From a bacterium (lineage in GTDB: Bacteria; Patescibacteriota; Gracilibacteria; JAUYGZ01): a DNA stretch of 10,091 nt. Positions 5,801 through 10,091 of this stretch are shown here, one piece after another. The stretch spans positions 1-10,091 of the forward strand of contig JAUYKR010000047.1 of NCBI GenBank assembly GCA_030699855.1, written 5' to 3'. Within the stretch, counting starts at the first letter, position 1. Each line of letters opens with the position of its first letter. Both the position numbers and the translations under genes were made by a program. The notes under the pieces are model-generated. The model was not told the origin of the DNA and ran no database searches. It was given only the letters and a program-made list of their open reading frames with translations.

Positions 5801-7916
5801 TTTTGTTGACAGCCTCCAGCGTAAAGTCATCGCCGAAGACAACAACTGCCGTGTTAGCGGCAGCGCCAACAGTAGCGGCCTGCTCACTGGCCAGGGTTCG
5901 GCCATTGACCACAGCCAGCATCATGTCGTCCTTGCTGACCACCTGCTGGGATTCCAGCCGGGCGGCATCCTCTTCATCGAGCAGCACCAGACGGTGATTG
6001 TCGACGCGAAGGTTAACAGCTGTAAGAGTAGCTGCTGCGGTGGCAAAGCCCGCAGGCGTCGTGTAGTTCACATTAAAACTAATCGACTTGAATTCAATCG
6101 GTTGATTGATAAACACTCTCATCACCATTGCCTGGAAGTCATCCGAATCTGCGGCTACTAAGCCCACAGACCCGCTAGAGGGATCCTTGGAAATGGTAAT
6201 GTCTCCGGCATTGACCGTGAATTGATTCAAAGGCACGTTGTTCACGGAAGCTCCGAGGAAGGCGGCGACCACGCGGGGAGAGTATCCGCCCAGACCGGGC
6301 ACGTAGGCGTTGATGTCGCTACCACGGTTGAGTTGGATCTGAATGGTGTCTCCATCGGAGCCACCGATCAGATCGGCACGAAGAGTGAAAACACGGGTAT
6401 TGCCATCGGCCAGGTAGTATCCGGGTACTTCCGTACCGGTGTTGTCCTGGGTCGGCAACATCACGAGGTTCACCATGTCGTCTCCGTCAGCCTGTTCGAC
6501 GATTTCGGACACGCGCGTTCCGGCGCGATAGAGGGCAAAATTTGCCAATTCTTCGGAGGCATTGATAGATCCGTTCACCTCCAGAGAGATCGCCTGAACC
6601 ACCAGAGCATTTCTGTTGGCGTCGGACTGATCGCCGAGTCGGAATTCTCCGATCTCCTCTGCCGAGGTTCCCACGTCGATCGTGCGGCCGGTTCCATTGA
6701 TGACGAATGAAAGTTCGCCGATGGCGTAGTTCGCGATTTCCTGGACGTTTCCTACCACAGGAAAGCTGCCGGTTACGGTTCCACTGGAGCTGACAGCATC
6801 AGCGGAAGCGATGGCGAAGGCGTTCTGTCGACCGGCTTGAGCCGTGCCGGCCAGTTCAGCCACGATGAACATATCTGCGGACTCTCCGCTGCGCAGAGCG
6901 AGAGGGGGGGAAAACGTCAGCAGAGCGATGTCTTCAGCGGTCAGACCACGCTGTCGGGAGACGCGCAGGCCGTTGTCGGCATCGATCATCCAGACGTCGT
7001 CGAAGTCAACGGAGTTACCAAGCCCGGTTCGGGTAACGGTAACGCTATTGGCGACCACATCTCCGCCGGAGGCGGAAAAGGTAACCTTGGTAAAGCGGAC
7101 AGCGGCTGCATCCATAGGAATATTGGCGGTTGCAGGGGTGTCGGCGGCCAGGGTTATGCGCAGGGTTCCTCCACCTCCACCGGAAGTGGTTCCTGTGGTG
7201 GTACCGGTGGTAGTTGTAGTACCAGCGACTTCTCCACGGGCGACGGCCACGGTTTCAACTCCATCCAGGAGCTCTCCGCTGGCGTCGGTAATTTCCAAAC
7301 TCTTCATGATCAGAGCGGCTCCGGTAGCGTTGTTGACAACGGTACCAACGCCGAAGGTGTTGGAACCAGCTTCTCCGCTGATGTAACCGTTATCCAGCAG
7401 AGCGCCGATGTACACGGCAGCCCAGAAGTCGGACGAGACATCCGTAAATCGGGTCGCGGTCACGTCACCTTCCTCTTCTGGATCAACCAGACCGAGGAGA
7501 ATGGCCACCATTTTGGCCTGTTGTTCCTTGAATGTTGTCTGTTCAGATCCAAACGTTGTTGGACCGACTCCTTTGATGACGCCGAGTTGGTACAAAGTAC
7601 CAACGGATTCCGCGTAAGCGGTCGGCACATCCGTGAACGGATGAATGGAGGAAAGATCTTCAGGGAAGATCAATCCACCGGCCAGACCGGCGTTGACCAG
7701 AAACATGGCGAAATCCTTTCTCTTCATCGTGGCGGATGCTTGACTGGAGAGATCACCGGAGGTGATTCCCAGGTCATGAGCGACTTCAAAGAAAGGATTG
7801 TACCAGGCCTGAGCCTGGGCGGTAGAAATGCCCATGCCTGGCACGATGATCGCGGTCAGGAGCAGAACAGCAGCACTTACGCTTGCGAATGCTTTGCGTA
7901 GGGTGTGCAAATTCAT
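2862..7916 (-). CDS. Giant secreted S-layer-like protein with SLH-type repeats
   Basis: A 1684-residue surface protein. The start ATG at 7914-7916 opens a clear Sec signal peptide (basic R7/K8, hydrophobic 10-28, AQA cleavage site at 35-37); a longer frame from 7976 would put palindromic leader DNA into the protein. SLH-like repeats follow, the clearest beginning FTDVP (94) and FTDVS (157), with a less certain one near 40-78; SLH repeats bind cell-wall polymers. Then come a Thr/Gly linker (232-250) and successive beta-rich modules of roughly 150-200 residues with recurring 'F-LYR-GTRVSE' and 'ADG-TRVFTLRADL' patterns (for example 453-530). Two stretches, about 1150-1350 and 1428-1560, look inserted. 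Only six cysteines exist, in three local pairs. The tail has IWSS (1648-1651), TTSVDW (1661-1666) and GFLV (1669-1672), resembling the ends of other CPR surface proteins. No Shine-Dalgarno sequence is visible. The likely role is the main cell-surface layer; an adhesin is the alternative. Confidence 0.9.
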   Translation of the reverse strand: MNLHTLRKAFASVSAAVLLLTAIIVPGMGISTAQAQAWYNPFFEVAHDLGITSGDLSSQASATMKRKDFAMFLVNAGLAGGLIFPEDLSSIHPFTDVPTAYAESVGTLYQLGVIKGVGPTTFGSEQTTFKEQQAKMVAILLGLVDPEEEGDVTATRFTDVSSDFWAAVYIGALLDNGYISGEAGSNTFGVGTVVNNATGAALIMKSLEITDASGELLDGVETVAVARGEVAGTTTTTGTTTGTTSGGGGGTLRITLAADTPATANIPMDAAAVRFTKVTFSASGGDVVANSVTVTRTGLGNSVDFDDVWMIDADNGLRVSRQRGLTAEDIALLTFSPPLALRSGESADMFIVAELAGTAQAGRQNAFAIASADAVSSSGTVTGSFPVVGNVQEIANYAIGELSFVINGTGRTIDVGTSAEEIGEFRLGDQSDANRNALVVQAISLEVNGSINASEELANFALYRAGTRVSEIVEQADGDDMVNLVMLPTQDNTGTEVPGYYLADGNTRVFTLRADLIGGSDGDTIQIQLNRGSDINAYVPGLGGYSPRVVAAFLGASVNNVPLNQFTVNAGDITISKDPSSGSVGLVAADSDDFQAMVMRVFINQPIEFKSISFNVNYTTPAGFATAAATLTAVNLRVDNHRLVLLDEEDAARLESQQVVSKDDMMLAVVNGRTLASEQAATVGAAANTAVVVFGDDFTLEAVNKTVLVAYVMDVNAAALAGDTIAVQYNGAAGVTAEYIGNSDTVAAGDITGGIATSSTFSVGAPTLTFNEVSGIPANNALVAGSRQALMGVFNVDNNDVEALTITDIVLQDQAPTAAAPAGLALLDMSVINNCFFAQRDAQGGVAIRGQNYNIVSEVEDFSDSNAAVAPTAAAATTGQATATYDQVAVTILPNQQASLYFFCDVATSAVTTQSLRLGITSVTAEDSDGTGATELFNNAQIAAGNPGFLVELNLSAGGNMVVSTDPSTTDTDLIVGDGSSNQQEVWVIKISGEDDELLLSDLRLVIADQTFANRINKAYLYKMDGSNLSLLDDSSVTTQQIGTAAGTAGTPAAANAGTTGGPIVGVLSFSIPAAVRLKIAKDSNSRVVVKLAFNDITQVAQNALRLQMHLDEGFLDVNAERSIEATSNSTGVDLVKGSIDIAGTLATVTSVAVAPIAVPAGGVAPCNAVVTVNFNCQIIYQVPVNHGFRVGERIVIADSTAVGGVTAPFLGDSPELADITAIGPGAVPATNDAITVTYLAAASAVGAGAAPLATDRLIHGNMITVVAVDPTTLIAPANVLSTNTIITLSGPSHAFSIGEVIAPVVAATGDTYAGAAALTVLAATNTTITVATANLPGGVIGGAVVGDYIPRVGTTEIALADDFLLFNSVPVVNTVDPADRVLGFGGTEELVRMSVAAHAAGDISWKRVTFSISQTDTNVSAFVLRGVAASGNVIQTPTLAGAPGSVGVANTISTSAVAHATPAVGAQVSTPAAAALQQYVVGSTVQVVLTAGCAASGNIVGDAYVGTVTAMAAAPTITITPATGLTVAGPVACIANEFTYFPFVGTVVAGGTAAAPQGGTVSSGLVTMVVPTEEEVSQGTTKRYELSGTTGDRGAQDFNSLSTQIVATGDALPAALANVISAAGVAALPVGSLAIDLLNVPSSALFIWSSQPNPAQHNETTSVDWHNGFLVDNFPTSSKTITN
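7167..7223 (-). repeat. Low-complexity Thr/Gly linker sequence in the S-layer gene
   Basis: These bases encode residues 232-250 (GTTTTTG, TTTGTTSGGGGG), made of near-repeats of ACC/ACT and GGT/GGA codons. It separates the wall-binding SLH-like part from the beta-module part, and the repeat-rich DNA is a likely site of slippage and length variation between strains. Confidence 0.6.
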
Positions 7917-7930
7917 AATAATAAAGGTAA

Positions 7931-7989
7931 AAGAGAATAAATGTTCTCTTGATCCCGACTTGAGTCGGGATGACAAAGAAGTACTTCTT
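7931..7989 (-). promoter_or_regulatory. Structured leader of the S-layer mRNA: three adjacent palindromes
   Basis: Reading on the - strand toward the gene: a 14-bp perfect palindrome AAGAAGTACTTCTT (7976-7989), four bases, a 9-bp stem ATCCCGACT-CA-AGTCGGGAT (7952-7971), one base, then a 7-bp stem AAGAGAA/TTCTCTT with a six-base loop (7931-7950), and 14 unstructured pyrimidine-rich bases up to the ATG. Long structured leaders that stabilise the message are known for S-layer genes in other bacteria; that this is such a leader is inference. The middle hairpin may be a copy of a dispersed CPR repeat. Confidence 0.55.
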
Positions 7990-8089
7990 CGTAGCTATTT
8001 TTGGATTTTTTCGTGGCAGAATGTCTACGAGTAAAACTGCCGCGGAGATGATCGCGTTCCAGACTTTGGTATGGCCCTGTTGGCCATCT

Positions 8090-8118
8090 GGAATCAGGTA
8101 TCATTCCTGGGTTGTCAA
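8090..8118 (-). promoter_or_regulatory. Possible S-layer gene promoter (consensus -35, weak -10)
   Basis: On the - strand a perfect TTGACA occurs at 8113-8118. At 16-18 bases beyond it only weak -10 candidates (TGATTC, GATTCC) are found near 8090-8096. It would leave a leader of about 165 bases that includes the three palindromes at 7931-7989. The weak -10 keeps this tentative. Confidence 0.25.
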
Positions 8119-8244
8119 GGATCAAGTCCTTTTGAAAGGCTTCCGCCCTCCCGGTACCACCAGCTGGCACCAGAACAGACGCAAACGACACAATCAGGAC
8201 TCCGCAATCTTTGTACGAAACAAAAGCAACGGAGTCACGATTAA

Positions 8245-8260
8245 CCCCGCTAAAGCGGGG
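8245..8260. repeat. GC-rich intergenic hairpin CCCCGC-TAAA-GCGGGG
   Basis: Perfect arms 8245-8250 and 8255-8260 around TAAA (one further T-A pair can form). There is no T-run on either side, so it is not a standard terminator. Its compact form resembles the hairpins at 2658-2674 and 7952-7971, which suggests a common class of intergenic repeats. Confidence 0.45.
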
Positions 8261-8360
8261 CGAGGGGCGATATGTTCAGCTGGTAGGACTCTTTCCACAC
8301 TCTATAACGAAGGAACAGGACTTTTGTTTCAGAGTTTCGTTGACAGGCGCTATCAAAAGT

Positions 8361-8744
8361 CTAGAAATCGCTAAAATCCTCGTAGTACAGTTCGTCTTTC
8401 GGCTGAAAGATCTGGCTCAGGCTCTTTACCTTGGCCAGGATTTCCGCGTAGCTGACGAAGTCAAACGGCACTTTGAAGATAAAGGTGACCAGATTCACCA
8501 GGGTGACCGAAAAGATGGTAATGATCAGTCCCACGATGGCATAGCGGATGGTAGCCACCGCTTGCTTGATTTTGTCGTCCTGGCCTCCGGATAAAATAAA
8601 GGAAATACCGCCGACGAAAATGAAGACGATGCAAAGAACGGCGGCGATGATAATGGCCCAGGCGATGGTGTCCATGATGACGGTCGGCAAATCATAGCCC
8701 TCGATCGTATTTAGCACTCCATCGTTAAACTGAGCGATCAGCAT
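8361..8744 (-). CDS. Small two-helix pilin-like membrane protein (T4SS pilin-like)
   Basis: A 127-residue protein with two predicted membrane helices, about 24-52 and 67-90, joined by the short loop SGGQDDKIKQA (52-62). The order hydrophobic helix, GG (45-46), SGG (52-54), charged loop and second helix matches the small type IV secretion pilin-like (VirB2/TrbC-like) proteins that are abundant in CPR genomes. There is no long cleavable signal peptide. The C-terminal 35 residues are charged and end in acidic/aromatic residues (LYYEDFSDF). The ATG at 8742-8744 is chosen because it follows the khpA stop by 13 bases and has an AAAGGG Shine-Dalgarno-like sequence nine bases upstream; a frame extending to 8792 would overlap khpA. 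Probably co-transcribed with rpsP-khpA. Family assignment is by pattern, so an unrelated two-helix membrane protein remains possible. Confidence 0.75.
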   Translation of the reverse strand: MLIAQFNDGVLNTIEGYDLPTVIMDTIAWAIIIAAVLCIVFIFVGGISFILSGGQDDKIKQAVATIRYAIVGLIITIFSVTLVNLVTFIFKVPFDFVSYAEILAKVKSLSQIFQPKDELYYEDFSDF

Positions 8745-8757
8745 GGTTTGTGACCCT

Positions 8758-9048
8758 TTAAAGAGGCAAATCTCCGCCCGTGGCGTTTTCACCGCCTTCC
8801 GGCTCCAGGATTTTCAGATTCACGGACAAATTATTGCGGGCGCCAATGCTGCGCAGCAGCGTGCGGATGGCCTTGGCCGTCTGCCCTTCCTTGCCGATCA
8901 CTCGCCCCATATCGTCCTTGCCCACCTTCAAAGTCAGCAGTACCCCCATTTCGTCGATGCTGCGGGTAATAACGACCTGATCGGGAAAGGTGACGATCAG
9001 GCGGATGATCAATTCCAGAAACTGTTGATCCGTGTGCGTGTCCGACAT
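8758..9048 (-). CDS. khpA: KhpA, KH-domain RNA-binding protein (YlqC family)
   Basis: A 96-residue single KH-domain protein. The RNA-binding GxxG loop is IGKEG (51-55) in the run DMGRVIGKEGQTAKAIRTLL, which is diagnostic of KhpA; the N-terminal helix FLELIIRLIV and the strand VLLTLKV complete the fold. The last 15 residues (EPEGGENATGGDLPL) are a short flexible tail. In other bacteria KhpA, often with KhpB, binds many RNAs and affects cell division and envelope growth. It follows rpsP by 30 bases, the common bacterial order, but rimM and trmD do not follow. The ATG at 9048 is preferred over a TTG at 9075 because the extra nine residues are not part of the family; no Shine-Dalgarno sequence precedes it. 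Confidence 0.93.
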   Translation of the reverse strand: MSDTHTDQQFLELIIRLIVTFPDQVVITRSIDEMGVLLTLKVGKDDMGRVIGKEGQTAKAIRTLLRSIGARNNLSVNLKILEPEGGENATGGDLPL

Positions 9049-9078
9049 GGGTAAAAGTAAAAAGTGAATGGCCAAGGA

Positions 9079-9636
9079 TTAACCATTCGCGGCTTCTGCA
9101 GCGGGGGTATCGGCCTCAGGTTCAGGTTTAGTCTCAGTCTCAGGCTTATCGGCCGCTACTACAGCGGCGTCCTCCGGCTTATCAGCCGGCGCAACGGCGG
9201 CTTCTTCCTTCTTCGGCTCGGCTGGCGCAACGGCGGCTTCTTCCTTCTTCGGCTCAGCCGGCGCAACGGCGGCTTCTTCTTTCTTCGGCTCGGCTGGCGC
9301 AACGGCGGCCTCCGGCTTCGCTTCGGCCTGTTCGGGCTGGTCTTTCTTCGATTTCTTTTGGTATTTCTTATTCACATCCACGAACTTCTCCATGCCCTCC
9401 ACGCCCTGCTGGCGCAGCAGCCGGGCCACGGTCTCCGACGGCCGAGCACCCTTAGATATCCAGTGAAGTACCCGATCCTTTTCAAACTGAAGTTTGGCGT
9501 CCTTTTGCAGGGTGTCGAAGTAGCCGACCTTCTCCAAAAAATTCCCTCCTTTGGCAGGATTGGTCTTTTCCGTAACCACCAGGGAATAGGCCGGTAAGTT
9601 ATTGCGTCCCGTTCGGCTCAATCGGATCATCAGCAT
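9079..9636 (-). CDS. rpsP: Ribosomal protein bS16 with a long repetitive C-terminal tail
   Basis: A structural protein of the 30S subunit. Residues 1-85 form a normal bS16 core: MLMIRLSRTGRNN start, PAYSLVVTE, then FLEKVGYFDTL and WISKGARPSETVARLL. The usual length is 75-90 residues; here 185. The extra 100 residues begin with a basic patch (KKYQKKSKKDQ, 90-100), then three exact copies of the 12-residue unit AAVAPAEPKKEE (110-145), degenerate copies, and an acidic end. The tail is probably disordered and exposed on the ribosome surface. Two ATGs (9636 and 9630) are possible; the first is typical of 'MLxIRL' bS16 proteins. The leader is GC-rich (AAGCCCCGCCCCGACCT) without a Shine-Dalgarno sequence. 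It is first in a likely operon with khpA and the pilin-like gene, under the promoter at 9674-9702. Confidence 0.96.
   Translation of the reverse strand: MLMIRLSRTGRNNLPAYSLVVTEKTNPAKGGNFLEKVGYFDTLQKDAKLQFEKDRVLHWISKGARPSETVARLLRQQGVEGMEKFVDVNKKYQKKSKKDQPEQAEAKPEAAVAPAEPKKEEAAVAPAEPKKEEAAVAPAEPKKEEAAVAPADKPEDAAVVAADKPETETKPEPEADTPAAEAANG
9202..9309 (-). repeat. Three tandem 36-bp repeats inside rpsP
   Basis: Three in-frame 36-bp units each encode AAVAPAEPKKEE, residues 110-145 of bS16. They differ by only a few third-position bases (TCC/TCT, TCG/TCA), so they arose by recent duplication. A degenerate fourth unit (AAVAPADKPED) follows in the direction of transcription. Copy number may vary between strains. 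Confidence 0.85.
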
Positions 9637-9673
9637 AGGTCGGGGCGGGGCTTAAGAAATTCAGATCCATTGA

Positions 9674-9702
9674 AATGTAGTGGGCTTGTGTGTTTCTGTC
9701 AA
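9674..9702 (-). promoter_or_regulatory. Sigma70-type promoter of the rpsP operon
   Basis: On the - strand a perfect -35 TTGACA (9697-9702) is followed after exactly 17 bases by TACATT (9674-9679), matching the -10 consensus at four of six positions. Transcription would start near 9667, giving a leader of about 30 bases before the rpsP ATG. The -35 box contains the stop codon of the upstream partial gene, so the promoter is nested at the gene boundary. Confidence 0.65.
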
Positions 9703-10091
9703 CTGTTTTTGGACGGTCTCGTGTTCATGAGTGAATGGTGTCTGGAAAGCATTTTCCTCAATGATTTGAGTTCAGAGTTGCTCAACTGTGTTCTCAATTT
9801 TCGTAATTCTCGCAAAGCGCATACCCTATCACCACAGCGACTCAGAATGATCGAGGTGTAGTGGTCGACAGATGTAGTTGCCCTACTGCTTATTTCGGCT
9901 TCATCTAAGTGCTGACTGTTGCCACGACCAAATATTTCACTCAGAGTTCCGGCAATTTTTTTTATCTTTTCTATCTTATTGCCACCGCTATCTGCCAGTC
10001 CAAGTTCGGCCTGAAGGCGTGTTCGAACATCATCGAACGGAATGATCTGTGACGTGGTAGACGTATGGAGTGGGGACGGGGAATCAAAAAA
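9699..10091 (-). CDS. Unrecognised protein, C-terminal 130 residues (runs off the right edge)
   Basis: The - strand is open for 130 codons from the window edge to a TGA at 9699-9701, with no start codon needed inside the window; the gene's beginning lies beyond 10091. The product is hydrophilic and mostly helical-looking. Segments include IIPFDDVRTRLQAELGLADS, NKIEKIKKIAGTLSEIFGRG, a CGDRVC pair and a basic C-terminus (LRKLRTQLSNSELKSLRKML). I do not recognise a family. It is not the methionine-rich end of Ffh, which often precedes rpsP in other bacteria. An open frame of this length by chance is unlikely but possible; a small + strand frame at 9670-9861 is its shadow. Confidence 0.5.
   Translation of the reverse strand, partial: FFDSPSPLHTSTTSQIIPFDDVRTRLQAELGLADSGGNKIEKIKKIAGTLSEIFGRGNSQHLDEAEISSRATTSVDHYTSIILSRCGDRVCALRELRKLRTQLSNSELKSLRKMLSRHHSLMNTRPSKNS

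Larger units (their letters stand above)
7990..8360. other. Intergenic region upstream of the S-layer gene, no gene seen
   Basis: No convincing reading frame on either strand. Structures include ATGGCC-CTGTT-GGCCAT (8071-8087), AAGGA-TCAAG-TCCTT (8117-8131), CCTTT-TG-AAAGG (8128-8139), the GC-rich hairpin at 8245-8260 and a long-range pair GACTTTTG (8319-8326) / CAAAAGTC (8354-8361) that overlaps the stop of the pilin-like gene. No strong intrinsic terminator with a U-tract is present, so read-through from the upstream operon into the S-layer gene is possible. A small RNA cannot be excluded. Confidence 0.5.

Noticed and set aside
4794..6161. A 455-codon open frame on the + strand opposite the S-layer gene
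   Set aside because: It lies wholly inside the S-layer gene on the other strand. Its composition (rich in His, Ser, Gly, Val, Arg) is what GC-rich antisense codons for Ala/Thr/Asp/Val produce, and it has no recognisable domain.
6837..7901. A 354-codon open frame on the + strand opposite the SLH and signal-peptide part
   Set aside because: It is the mirror of the SLH-bearing region, which has clear protein motifs in the other direction; the + strand product is low-complexity Gly/Ser/His/Val with no fold signature.
7917..8374. Open frames on both strands in the gap upstream of the S-layer gene (for example 7913-8191 - and 7970-8374 +)
   Set aside because: They run through palindromes and repeat cores, overlap each other and the pilin-like gene, and have no family-like segments.
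9202..9309. Tandem 36-bp repeats considered as a CRISPR array
   Set aside because: The units abut without spacers, are in frame with rpsP and encode a 12-residue repeat.
9670..9861. 63-codon + strand frame near the right end
   Set aside because: It overlaps the rpsP promoter and the longer open - strand frame, and its product shows no domain-like pattern.

Overview
The window looks like a piece of a Candidate Phyla Radiation (Patescibacteria) genome. This is inferred from four things: a very large SLH-type surface protein with a tail ending I call familiar from CPR surface proteins, a small GG/SGG two-helix pilin-like membrane protein, an rpsP-khpA pair without rimM/trmD behind it, and intergenic repeats whose shadow translation gives the familiar 'ISTEAEES'-like peptide. 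UGA is used as a normal stop, so a code-25 lineage (Gracilibacteria/Absconditabacteria) is unlikely. No lineage finer than this can be supported.

Left part (1-2800, + strand): two tandem ATPases of the AAA_14-DUF4143 type (COG1373-like), 165-1310 and 1397-2632. Each start codon lies 1-3 bases after a long perfect inverted repeat whose outer arms read TTGAATT/AATTCAA. This shared layout is the most distinctive regulatory signal in the window and also argues for a GTG start at 165. Behind the second ATPase are a hairpin, a small repeat element and a perfect bidirectional terminator (2766-2799) that separates the convergent transcription units.

Middle (2862-7916, - strand): one gene of 1684 codons for a secreted S-layer-like protein. 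It has a signal peptide, SLH-like repeats, a Thr/Gly linker, a series of beta-rich modules and a conserved-looking C-terminal tail. Two stretches near its C-terminus look like insertions carrying 'HGF-VGE' type submodules and two of the three cysteine pairs. The mRNA leader just upstream (7931-7989) is three back-to-back palindromes. A 444-base gap (7917-8360) holds this leader, further hairpins and one possible promoter.

Right part (8361-10091, - strand): a probable operon rpsP (bS16 with a repetitive 100-residue acidic/basic tail), khpA (KH-domain RNA-binding protein) and a two-helix pilin-like membrane protein, driven by a good sigma70-type promoter (TTGACA-N17-TACATT) whose -35 box overlaps the stop codon of an unrecognised partial gene that runs off the right edge. 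Thus translation genes lead into envelope/pilus and S-layer genes on one strand, while the ATPase pair is a separate, probably mobile or accessory unit on the other. Most starts here lack a recognisable Shine-Dalgarno sequence.
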